Assembly: GCA_905250885.1 (NCBI GenBank)
Contig: CAJNOQ010001646.1
Span: 1 to 29,697, forward strand
Reading direction: 5' to 3'
DNA length: 29,697 nucleotides
Source: Didymodactylos carnosus
Lineage: Eukaryota > Rotifera > Eurotatoria > Philodinida > Philodinidae
Part shown: piece after piece, positions 14,001 to 23,576 of the stretch
How the letters are laid out: each line of letters opens with the position of its first letter
Numbering within the stretch: position 1 is the stretch's first letter
Made by a program: the position numbers and the translations under genes
Notes under the pieces: generated by a model
Databases searched by the model: none
The model's input: the letters and a program-made list of their open reading frames with translations, nothing else
Told to the model about the DNA's origin: nothing

Positions 14001-15169
14001 TTTTTTAACAGAACAGCAAATTACAACGAACACGGGTGTCAAATTGACACTCAAAATAAGAGAAAAACTGTCCATTTTTGTTGCTGTTCTATTACAATAA
14101 CAAATAATATGATAAGATACCATCCAATTAATTGACACAATTATAATAAACTACCACTGATGAGGAACAAGATTCTTTACATTTTTACTTATCAAAATGT
14201 ACATAATTCAAAAATAATCAGATAGTCGTAGACTCTTACTTAAAATTCTTAAATAATCTGATTTGTTTGACATCTGTAGAACTAAATCTAACTCATTTAA
14301 TTGAATATCTATGGGGTATTGACTGAATCTACATCTTTGTATGGATTATTTTTCTCCTCTATAGTTGTAAGTTTACTGTTTGTTGAAAATAATATTGAAG
14401 TTTCTTAGTATGCACACATATTTCAATCAAAAGTACTAGAAACTTATAACATTGAAAAAATCTTACAGTAAGAAGACAACATGTTCTTTTATGCGATCAA
14501 TAATAAATTGTGTAAAGTAATAGATTTTTTTTTTCTATCGATTATTTCAATGTCCCGTTCCATCCCAATTTAGAAGTATTGATTATCTCACTAGAATATG
14601 ACAATTATTAATTGTTCAAAGAAAATTTAGCAAAGGTAGAAATACATTCACTGCTTAGTTTTTTTCAAATGACTAATTACTATTGGCTAACAACAATTGA
14701 TATTAGTGTGTGTTTTCTCTCACTCTTTCTTTTCAATACTAGACATAAATAACATAAATAAAAAACTGGATGAAACTTTGTCCATATGTTACTTATTAAC
14801 AACTAATGTCACTAATAATTGATTATCATCTTATTTTTATTTTATTTTATAGACAGTCTAATTAATCTGATATTATTTTGTTATATTAAATTTTTGTTTT
14901 TCTTCTTTTTTTCTTCTTCTTATTTCTTCTATTTTTTATTACTCATTTTTTTTTTCTCACCTTCATATTTGGTCATCATCATATTTTCTTCACCCAAATA
15001 ACTAAGAACATAATCATCATTGCCACTATTATCTATACAATTCATAGTTCTAAAATGTGTGAGAGAATATCCTTAATTGTGTAGTCGTTTTTAGATTCAA
15101 AGTATTTTTTATTTACTATCCATAAGTTTGAATATACAATACAATAGTTTTTCGTTTTATTTTTTTTAG

Positions 15170-15201
<32 letters not shown>

Positions 15202-18200
15202 ATATATGCATATAGCTCTCTATATAGAAGTTATAAATTATCAAACCGAACAAGAGGAAGGACTGTCCTTGTACTAGTAGTAATAGTATTTTAACCCATG
15301 TATATATCTTTTACCATCTATATACAAAGAAAAAACAGAACAAAAAAAAAGAATCTAATGATTATAGATACATGTAGACATTGAATAGAGCTGAAAGAAG
15401 TAGTACACATAACAACGATTTGGAACAAAAAAAAAAAAAGGGAAAAATGAGAGAAAAAAAAGTGGCTTTTATTTTATTTTTTTTGTTTTGTATGATTGAA
15501 AGGAAATCATAAGTGACGTTCGCCATATTGTGTGTATATATGTGTTTTCTTTTTTTTCGGAATAAATGAACATCAACTAAATTGTTTTTAAATAAAATTT
15601 AGAATAACTAACTTGTCATTGAAATGTTTTTTTTTTACATCAACCAATATAAAATGAAAAATGAAAGAACTAATATGAAATAGTCCTAATAAATTAGAAT
15701 AGCATTAAACATTGACTGAACTTTATAAAAGAAGAAAGTCTGAAAAGATGTCGAGTTTGTGTATTGAACGCTAAATTTTGTTGTTTTTTTTCTATTTGAA
15801 ATATTCGGATATTCATCACGAATAGAATCGAAAAAACATGAGAAAAATCTATGCTCAACTAATTGTCGCGTTTCATTTAATAAGTGATACTCAATTAATG
15901 ACAGTGTTATATTAACTTTTTCTTTCTTTTTCAATCCTCAAATATATGTAAATAAGATAGATATACACACACACACACCTTTACATGTACACGCAGTTAT
16001 TTTTATTGTAGATCAATTGATGTGTGATCAATTATAGATAGATAGATATTCACGGTTCAAATCACACGTTTAGAAAATTGAATGGAATACACTCCACTCA
16101 ACTCTAGACTTTTAGTCTCCAAAAAACGCTTCTTATTTCTTCTTCTTCTTGTTGTTGTTGTTATATTCGATGTCGTGTACTTAAAGATAAAATACAAGAT
16201 TCATTCTCTCTTTCTGTATCAGAAAATCAAAAGCGAACAAAATTTTAAATGGCATATCCATCAATCAACAAAAATCTAATAAAGGACAGTAGAAAGGTTA
16301 ATTGATGAGTAAAAGTCATTTATTTGTTCAAGGAAACGAGAAAATATAAAAATTATGCGACAAAAATCTTATATGACAGCAATTTGTATGATGTAAATGT
16401 CTTCTCCATTTTGTAGTGATTTATTAACACTCTAAGATGTATTATGAGGCAAAAACATATCGAGTATTTTATATATACGCAATAAAACATAATTGAACTA
16501 TGTCGTTCATCATATTATTTAAAATAGTATGTGGTGCACAAAAACAAGCCGTTAAAAAAAAAAATATCTTTCTACTGTAAACAACACGAACGATATTGCA
16601 TAAAGATAGTTGCTCATAAATATCATGAAAGTTTCTATAAAGAAGAAAAATCATATTTTAATTAAAATCTAAACAAATCAAAAATCTTTCGTAAATATTC
16701 TTGAAAAATGACAAATTACTAAAAGTAATACAGTATGAAATATATGACAAAGACAATGTTGTTCAGCATTAAACACTTAATTTTATCATTTACTATATCC
16801 GTTCTATTTTTTAGAACAGCTGATTCATTACAACTTTACAAGTATTTATCGTCTTCTCTTATAGACGTAAATAGTTTTCATTCAATATATGTAAATATGA
16901 CTTATGAGTATAGGCTTACAATTAAGTCTATATGTGTAAATGTGAGATCTTTGTTTAAACAAATAAAAGCGACAATATATTTGTTAACGACACGACCAAT
17001 TTTGTACAAACATTTTATTCGCTTTATAAATTCTTTCCTTCATACATACACACAGTTGTTATTCACTTTGAATGTCTCTTTGCATAGATTAAGAGCGACA
17101 ACAACAACAAAAAATGATTTTTTGTCTCCTATTGTGAGTGAAAAATAAAGATATAAAAGAGTTATTGAAAAAATGAATTGAGACAAGTTGAATAGATTAG
17201 AACACTCAAATCCATTCTAACATTACTATGTGAAAATGCGATTCTCTCACGTAGTTATTTTCAAAAGATAATTTCAAATAATGTTAGAAATGCTGCCGGT
17301 TACTTTATATCGTTTAAATTGATAGAATCGATCATACGATAACGTCTTTTTTTATTTTTTGTTTTGTCTCTTATTAGAAAGGAACAAGCATTCCACCATT
17401 TGAGAACATGCATTCCAGAGAATCAAAAATTAATTTGTCACCATCTGATTTAATATTTGTGCACACTAAAAATTGTTCCTTTCATGTTTCATACTATTTT
17501 TTATAAACCAATACTTAGAGACGAACGTTCAGTGAGAATATTATTATCAAATGATAATTAAACACATCAGTACATAAATACACACACACACGCACAACTC
17601 TAATATCTTAATTTATTCAATTCGGTATAACATGCAATATTAGCAGCTCGTTTAATGCTATATTAGAGTTGTCTCAAAAAAAAAAAACATCATTTGTATC
17701 GAATAACGAGAAAATAAGCAACCAGATAATTAAATATCATCACAAAATAATAAAAAATGGAAAACAGGATAGAAAAGAACATGATAAATGCTTTCCGTTC
17801 TATATAATAGAATATAGATAGTTTTCTTTTCTTTCATGCCTTTCCGTCTGTTAATCATATCAAAACATCTCTCTTTGCATGCATCATATATCGATGGTGG
17901 ACGAGAAAACAACAGAAATAGGCAAAAGATGCAAATGATAATGATATATATCTAATAAATAGTACAAACAATAGTATAGTAGCTGTTTCAAGTGGCTAGA
18001 AAGCAATTCGGTTCTCGTGTCATTTAGGAGCCAATAGACAAAACAAACAGTAAAGCAAATAAAATGTGTTGGTGTTCTTCATGAAGAAATCTGATCTAAT
18101 AAATGTATATATAAACGAATAGTAAAATGATACAGAGAAAAGGTTTCTCGAGGTCAAACATAAACACATGTAATCAATTTAGAACTAAAGCAGTGCATCG

Positions 18201-18428
18201 TTACATTGATAACTAATAAAAATACAAAAAATTTATCTCTCCTCTACGCATTATATCTGCTTTATAGTTGGAATGATTCGCATAGACTCTCTAAGCTCTT
18301 TATTCTGCTAACATGCGCAATTGAATTAAAGAATTATTACCTTTTTGATTTGACTTGTTCTTTAATTTGTTGAGCTTGTTTGAGAAGTTTTTAAATGAAT
18401 GGTCATTATCAGTATTATTTACAAACAT
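1020..18428 (-). CDS. PHLDB/LL5-type pleckstrin homology domain scaffold protein, 17 exons
   Basis: Coding exons in transcript order: 18428-18341, 12851-12834, 11686-11187, 10835-10209, 9946-9283, 9048-8210, 7619-7494, 3295-3146, 3057-2930, 2851-2695, 2626-2516, 2453-2364, 2297-2138, 2072-1940, 1855-1762, 1697-1551, 1466-1020 (stop TAA at 1022-1020). All junctions are GT-AG and every phase agrees, giving 4479 nt and 1492 aa. Residues 1-912 are low-complexity, rich in Ser/Asn/Gln with acidic and RRSKSEEL-type basic patches. Residues 913-1135 and about 1265-1344 are Glu/Lys/Gln-rich coiled coil; ELEIERALIEGE (spanning exons 7/8) matches the family. Residues 1345-1492 hold RPLTRYLPI, FDLRQHISEAGHQLDT and a PH domain (about 1385-1487: SCRGFLSKMGG, TWNRRWFVFDR, APSLEIMRIWIDVI). 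Known vertebrate LL5 proteins bind phosphoinositides and anchor CLASP/ELKS complexes at the cell cortex. The C-terminal half is certain; the two 5'-most exons are inferred from splice sites and phase. Vertebrate PHLDB1 carries an N-terminal FHA domain; I see none here. Confidence 0.9.
4493..4519. repeat. (TC)n microsatellite
   Basis: An uninterrupted TC dinucleotide run of 27 nt inside the 4.2-kb intron. Confidence 0.95.
7391..7429. repeat. Hairpin with 14-bp perfect stem
   Basis: Arms 7391-7404 (CGTTAAATATGAAA) and 7416-7429 are perfect reverse complements around an 11-nt loop. It lies about 65 bp inside the 4.2-kb intron, near its donor end. No function is visible. Confidence 0.7.
8351..8386 (-). 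repeat. (AAT)12 trinucleotide run coding for poly-Asn
   Basis: Twelve consecutive AAT codons in exon 6 of the PHLDB-like gene encode Asn12, followed by Tyr-His-Asn3. Being a pure codon repeat it is expected to vary in length between alleles. Confidence 0.9.
9662..9682 (-). repeat. (CAG)6CAA run coding for poly-Gln
   Basis: Six CAG codons and one CAA in exon 5 of the PHLDB-like gene encode Gln7 within the disordered N-terminal half. Confidence 0.9.
10976..11007. repeat. (GA)n microsatellite
   Basis: An uninterrupted 32-nt GA run in the 351-bp intron between exons 3 and 4 of the PHLDB-like gene. On the transcript strand it is a (TC)n pyrimidine tract, but it lies well upstream of the acceptor. 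Confidence 0.95.
12834..12851 (-). CDS. 18-nt microexon of the PHLDB-like gene
   Basis: Minus strand: a strong pyrimidine tract ending in CTATAG, then 18 nt, then donor CAG|GTATTG. With the preceding remainder base it reads D-DVERS plus one base, which joins the next exon as Gly-Ser-Ser-Ser-Asp. The length is a multiple of three and it is open in the required phase, so it can be included or skipped without frame change. It lies 1147 bp upstream of exon 3 and 5489 bp downstream of exon 1. It is too short for similarity evidence. Confidence 0.5.
15170..15190. repeat. (TA)n microsatellite
   Basis: About 21 nt of alternating TA followed by a TATG/TGTG-type degenerate tail. Confidence 0.85.
16735..17148 (+). 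CDS. Unrecognised 137-aa ORF with signal-like N terminus, inside intron 1
   Basis: A plus-strand open frame antisense to the PHLDB-like intron. The N terminus is basic, then hydrophobic (about residues 9-26: FSIKHLILSFTISVLFF), followed by RTADS, resembling a secretory signal with a possible cut near residue 30. The rest is Thr/Leu/Tyr/Ser-rich with NVSL and NMTY N-glycosylation-type motifs and no domain I know. It is long for such A+T-rich DNA but codon use is not clearly protein-like, no splice partners or promoter are evident, and it may be a chance frame. Confidence 0.15.
   Translation: MKYMTKTMLFSIKHLILSFTISVLFFRTADSLQLYKYLSSSLIDVNSFHSIYVNMTYEYRLTIKSICVNVRSLFKQIKATIYLLTTRPILYKHFIRFINSFLHTYTQLLFTLNVSLHRLRATTTTKNDFLSPIVSEK
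18341..18428 (-). CDS. Putative first coding exon of the PHLDB-like gene
   Basis: On the minus strand an ATG at 18428-18426 opens 29 codons (begins MFVNNTDNDHSFKNF, ends NKSNQK) plus one base, then a donor AAG|GTAATA. An in-frame TAA five codons upstream and the absence of any AG just upstream argue that this is a true start and not an internal exon. The one-base remainder fits both the 18-nt microexon at 12851 and the large exon at 11686, which each need two bases to complete a codon. The fit is by phase and splice signals only; no family similarity supports these residues. Confidence 0.55.
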
Positions 18429-20387
18429 TTTCGAATTTATTTAGAAATAAAAATATTAGCATATTCTATCCAATATTTGTTTATGGTTTATATTAAAATA
18501 TTAATAAAAAAGAAAAATTGGGTAAAAAAAGTTTATCACAATTCATAAAAAGAAAATCAAAAGATTGCTTCTTCTGCATTCTGTAAGATCAAAATAAGAA
18601 GTAATATAAATATATTTGGAAGAAATCGATTACTCACATACTCGTACTCATTTACTCACTATAATACTCTCTTTCATTTGCGAATTACTTTACCAATTAA
18701 AACCATTTTACTGACTTCTTCCCAAAGTCGGATTTAAATCACAACAATTTTGTCAATAAATTTCATTGTGAACTATGACATGATATCTAGAGAGAAATAA
18801 AGTTTCAATCATAGCATTCATAGCAGAATTACCGCCATCTTCTGCAAAATGCATAAATTATCCAATAAGAAAGTATGATAAAATACTGATTATATTTTTT
18901 GGAGTATGCCTATTGGATTGACAGAAAATTGACAGTCGTGGTCTGTATTGATAGCAAGTAGCTATTATATTGACATTTGTGTGTTTTAAATTTTTTTACA
19001 ATACCTATAACTGACAACCAATTAAAGTAACTTTTGATGTTCACGTCTACTTTGACTGCTTATCAGCGTTTCTAATGCAAACTGTACGTACATTTTGAAA
19101 ATTTGAAATACCGTTTGTTGCACATTTTGCTGAAAAAAACAAAGTAAACATTACAGTTTTGAAATTGACATGTACACTTATTTGTTCCAGGAAATTTTGA
19201 TCGGTTTAAAGAAAATGATGTTTATTTGTTGACTGACTTTTGTTTTTCATATTATGAACAAAGAGACGACACACAGAAACAGTGGCGCTTCGCATATGTT
19301 TTAGTTAGCTTGCAACTAGAGACGGCAGCGGATTGATTGATTTGAGGCGGATGACCAGTTTTTTCCACTATCGAGGCGACTAGTGGCTCTTCAAGATTTC
19401 CAGTATACTTTGCCTTAGTATACTATTTTATGATATAGATATATGATTGAAGAAGAATGAAAGAGTCAGATTTACACAATAAATATAAATTTCAAGATTA
19501 AATATACCTTAAGAAAATTTCAAAAACGTCTCATTCGGTTCAAGATTAAAATTGTGTGGAAAGACAACACTATTTCTATATTAAAAGTCTCATGCATGAA
19601 TGGTCTTAGTTTTTGTTTTAGATTTCGAACACATACATTTGTACATTTCTCGAAAAGAAACAACGTGTACACGTACACTTAGTAAAAAACTTTTCATTCG
19701 AAATACTTCTGTCTACCTTAATCTGATCATCACACTATTCAAGTCGACTTGAATAAAAGAATCAGTTAATTCTTAAATTAATTAAAATGATTTCCAGCAT
19801 GATAATCGGATTGAGAGTGAGCCCAGTAATAAATATCAATTAATTGCGAGTAGACCTTATTTCAACAAGTTTACTGATTGGGACGAATCCTAACTACTAC
19901 TGCGGTTTTCTCCAGCAGTCGGCGAAAACAACTGATACTACTTGAAAAGAACATTTTTCTATTAGGTATATATCCCCACCAGTCAGAATGTACTTCCTAC
20001 AGTTTTTTTGAACAGTGATTTACTCTTAAAATAGATCCTCAACGGGAGTTGCAAACTTCGTTCAAAAGCTTACCAAAAAATGTTTTAATCGGATCTACCT
20101 ATAGTCATTGCGCTATTTTATTCACTTGTCTTGTATAATATATATAATGTAGCTTTTATACTGCATTACTTTCTCTCACTTTCTGTGCATTTCTATCGGG
20201 AACCCCAGAATCCTTTAGTCTCATCCACGGATCAAAGATAAATGTAGGGAAAACTAGTTTTCCAAAAAAAGTTTGCTTTCTTTGAGAAAATCTTACAGTC
20301 CTGCTGTCCGTTAAGTTTCAACTCTAGTGTTGTTCCACTAGCGATGAATGTTATATCCTGGTCGTCTATTTCTACGCTCAATTTTAC

Positions 20388-20442
20388 CTGCTAATAGTAG
20401 ATGTAATTGTTCACAATCCATTTTAGTGAAAATTGACTGCGC
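20388..20442 (-). CDS. Possible alternative first exon of the PHLDB-like gene
   Basis: Minus strand: acceptor-like GATTCTAG at 20443, a 21-nt leader, then ATG at 20421-20419 in a good context (AAAATGG) reading MDCEQLHLLLA plus one base, followed by donor CAG|GTAAAA at 20387. The remaining single base gives the same phase as the exon at 18341-18428, so it can splice to the microexon or to exon 3 of the PHLDB-like gene. If the acceptor is used there is a 5' untranslated exon further upstream. It could instead belong to an unseen gene or be a chance arrangement. Confidence 0.35.
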
Positions 20443-21790
20443 CTAGAATCACACAATAAATGGAGAATTTATCAAAAACTAAGCGCGATAATTCATAAAT
20501 CTGCTAAGAGAGATCTGTAGTATTTTATTCCAACATTTTTTAGTAACTCTGCATTCACTCTAAAATGAACTGGCCTTTATTATTAGGAACAATGGTGAGT
20601 TGAGATATTTACGTGCATATTAGAGGTGAGATGTTAATATTTGTCGATTTGCATTCTCTACTGAATGAAAAAGGAATAACTTTAAAAAGTAAAAGCATTT
20701 CTTCTTTTAACATCAGAAATGAGTAACTCTGATATAGAATGGGTCTTTAAAAACATTAACGGCAGCTTTATCTATGAATATTTAGACTACAAAAATGTCT
20801 GACACTAAAGATGGTGCTAGTCTCCGAAGATTTTGATCAGCCGCCTTCTACTGAGAAATAATTCTAATGAGTTTTAGTTTTTATATCTGAAATGTTTCAA
20901 TGTTCTTAAAAATATGCTTCTTTACCAGTACATTTATTATTTACAAATTTGTTTAATATTTCACACAAATCACTATGAATCATAGCAGTTTGTGTGAAGA
21001 GTTTATATTGAGAACGTTCATATGAGTTATTATCATTTTGTTGATTTCTTGAGATCTAGAAGTAAATGAACCTCGTTTCCTATTTGTCTGTATTCAACTC
21101 AATTTCCAGTTTCAATCTGGAGACTTCAAAAAAAAAACTCCTTTTTGTCAAAATATTTGCCATAGAATTCTTCACAAAACAGATGCTAAGTTATATTTGA
21201 ATTTACTTTTTAGGAAATAGATTATCAAAACTCGACAGAAATCATCAATCTTATTTCGCGTTTTTCTTCAAATTTTTGTAATGTATATTTCTGAGGAGCG
21301 GCACAAAATTTGATACTCGTGGATCTTCAAACCAATTTATCTTACAGAAAAAAATTTCATTTTATTATTTTGGTCACATGTTTTCGCTATTCTATCTCTT
21401 TTCAATCATCATTTCATTTGTTTTACAAAATATTTACTTCAAAATTGTTCAAAAAAAATAAAATATTTAACTGATTGCTAATTCATATTGCAATCATGAA
21501 TGTTTTGAACAAAGAACTATCTTTAACGAAACATATTTTGACAAAAAAACCATAATGGATCATTATTTAATAGAACATTTAAACGACGATCTGTTGCTAC
21601 AAAACATTTGTTTAAAATAACATAGTTCTTAATTAGAATCCTCAAAAGAATGTTTTTATCGAGTTGAAAGTTGTCTGTCATTTTGTCTCTTATCTCTCAA
21701 CCTGATTTTCAACAAGTAAAAACAAATGAATTAAAACGTACTAGTTTGTAAAGAATTTAGCATTAAAATAGAATTCAGAATGATCCATTA

Positions 21791-21810
21791 ATTTTTTTTT
21801 TCTATTTCAG
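21791..21810 (+). other. Likely 3' splice site of a 5' UTR intron for the FkbM gene
   Basis: A long T tract followed by CTATTTCAG ending at 21810 forms a strong acceptor 83 nt upstream of the ATG at 21894. An in-frame TGA at 21885-21887 means the segment between them is not coding with this start, so the gene probably has an untranslated first exon further upstream. Confidence 0.4.
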
Positions 21811-21893
21811 ACGTATCTATTTTTTAATAAAAACGTCAGATGTTCTTACAACAATGTATTTAAATTACATCAATTATTGGTCAATGAAAAATA

Positions 21894-23075
21894 ATGAAAT
21901 TAATCAAACGATATATCATTATTTTTTGTACACTTTTTTGTTTATATTTTATTATTGCTTATAAAAATCGTCTATTTCCATCGTTTATATTGGGTAAATT
22001 TCATATATTATCAACAGATAAAAATGTGACAGTAAAATTAAAAGATCTTCAATATTATTATCAATCAAAAACAAATCCCAATATTATACTCTATGATGTT
22101 AAACAAGAAAATTCATGGAAATTTCAATGTCCATTTACAAAATATAAAGAATCAGATATTTCTGATGTTCAAATTTGTATATATAATCCAGAACATGATG
22201 AACATATCAGTGGACAATTGAATGATTATGGAAAATGGGAACCAGTTGTTGTACGAAGTTTTTTAAGGTATATAAAAAAATTTATAATAGATATTTGAAT
22301 AATACCTAATTATTTTTGTTATATATAGCTTATAGCTTTATATTTTTAAAATACTTTTTTTTTAAGATTATTACGTGCAATTCCAAATACTCATTTGATC
22401 GACGTTGGCGCAAACATTGGCCTTTATACATTGCTCGCAACTCAATTAAATCGTCATGTTCTTTCTATTGAACCATTACACGATAGTCTCATACGTTTAC
22501 ATAAATCAATTCAATTAAATAATGTTGAAAATTTTGTGACAGTTATTGCAAATGCTATTGGAACTAAACATGAAAAATTACAATTGAATATTGTTGATAA
22601 AAATATTGGTGGTTCTTATTTATCTATACTTGATAAAATGAAACCACCCGTTAAAATAATACCAGATATAGTAATTACACCAAAAGTATTAGCAGATGTT
22701 GATACAATTGTTTTAGATGATCTAATTGATATTTATCCGTCCTATTTTAAACGTGCAATATTAAAATTGGATATTGAAGGTTTTGAAGCGTATGCATTTC
22801 AAAATGCAACTATTTTATTTAATAAAACAGAAATACCCGCTGTTTATATGGAATTTGGAAAATTAATTGAATTGAAATCGTCGAATGAAATGATGGCGGC
22901 AATTAAATATATGATTCATTTTTTAAAAATAAGAAATTATGAACCTTATGAAGTAAATGATATAAATCATTTATCATTTGACAATTGGGAAAAGTGGCCT
23001 TGGGATATTGTATTTAAACGATGTGATCTATGTAGATGTGCAGGCATGGATAAAGCAGTCGGATCAGTTGAATAG
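21894..23075 (+). CDS. FkbM-family SAM-dependent methyltransferase, membrane-anchored, two exons
   Basis: Exons 21894-22267 and 22367-23075 join across a 99-bp intron (donor TTAAG|GTATAT, acceptor TTTTTTTTTAAG|A) to give 360 aa. Residues 5-22 (RYIIIFCTLFCLYFIIAY) form a single hydrophobic segment after a short basic tip, suggesting a type II signal anchor and a Golgi/ER-lumen enzyme. The catalytic part begins at VVRSFLRLLRAIPNT, then SAM motif I LIDVGANIGLYTL, the following acidic strand VLSIEPL, and ILKLDIEGFEAYAF, the D-x-E-G block typical of FkbM. A cysteine cluster CDLCRC lies near the C terminus. FkbM-type enzymes O-methylate sugars or other small substrates; the acceptor here cannot be read from sequence. 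The start is supported by an in-frame stop just upstream. It shares the divergent intergenic region with the PHLDB-like gene. Confidence 0.92.
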
Positions 23076-23105
23076 GATTGTATTAGTCAGTTCAACTCTT
23101 GTTGA

Positions 23106-23111
23106 ATTAAA
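23106..23111 (+). terminator. Candidate polyadenylation signal (ATTAAA) of the FkbM gene
   Basis: ATTAAA, a common variant signal, begins 31 nt after the stop codon. Such a hexamer is frequent by chance in DNA this A+T-rich. Confidence 0.25.
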
Positions 23112-23419
23112 ATATGAGCATTCAAGAAATCGTTAAATTTGAGAATTAGACAACTGAATAGATAAATAGTTAAAAGCAAATTTATTTCTTAAAACGTGGA
23201 TAAATTAAAATGAAAAAAAAAATCTGTGAAAACATGCGAGAAAAATATTAAAAATCTCCAGATTAAGCCGTTGTAGGTCTGATGTACAGTTCTCAAGATA
23301 TTATTCTCATTGTTGTTTCATTTGAATTTCAGTTTTGTTTTAATCATTCAGTTCTCAATTAAATATTCTAGATATTACTAAATATAGTAATCAGAAATAT
23401 CTTTGTCATAGCAAGGTGT

Positions 23420-23568
23420 CAGGGGCGTCTATCTTGGGAGATCCTCAAACAAACGTAAGGTGGTTTTTTTTGCTGTAGAAATTAATTTTGTAGGTAGTAT
23501 ACTGAGTGATCGAACCTTCGAAGTGGTACAAAATGCCTTATATATTCAGATGGGAATAGACGCCCCTG
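23420..23568. mobile_element. 149-bp hAT-like MITE
   Basis: Perfect 13-bp terminal inverted repeats CAGGGGCGTCTAT at 23420-23432 and their reverse complement at 23556-23568. The flanks 23412-23419 (CAAGGTGT) and 23569-23576 (CAAGGTAT) match at 7 of 8 positions. An 8-bp target duplication and a terminus starting CAGGGG are characteristic of hAT-superfamily elements. The interior has no transposase and is A+T-rich, so it would be a non-autonomous miniature element. It sits between the FkbM gene and eIF4A3. Confidence 0.72.
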
Positions 23569-23576
23569 CAAGGTAT

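Larger units (their letters stand above)
12852..18340 (-). other. 5.5-kb first intron of the PHLDB-like gene (putative)
   Basis: A+T-rich, no recognised gene. It holds a (TA)n run at about 15170-15190, a (CA)7 run near 15966-15979, a pyrimidine-rich TTC-type tract at about 14895-14965, and an antisense 137-codon open frame at 16735-17148 reported separately. The boundaries depend on the exon 1 and microexon calls. Confidence 0.5.
18429..21893. other. Intergenic region between divergent genes
   Basis: No recognisable gene apart from the possible alternative first exon at 20388-20442. The 19250-20450 part is visibly less A+T-rich than its surroundings and may carry regulatory DNA or an eroded transposon. 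Promoters of both the minus-strand PHLDB-like gene and the plus-strand methyltransferase should lie here, but I cannot place a TATA box or initiator with confidence. Confidence 0.5.

Noticed and set aside
16045..16080. GGTTCAAATC resembling a tRNA T-loop
   Set aside because: The flanking bases do not form the T stem and no acceptor or anticodon arm can be built.
18833..18841. Possible 9-nt microexon on the minus strand (TTTTGCAG, 9 nt, GTAATT)
   Set aside because: Phase-compatible with the alternative first exon, but an acceptor and donor this close arise easily by chance and nothing else supports it.
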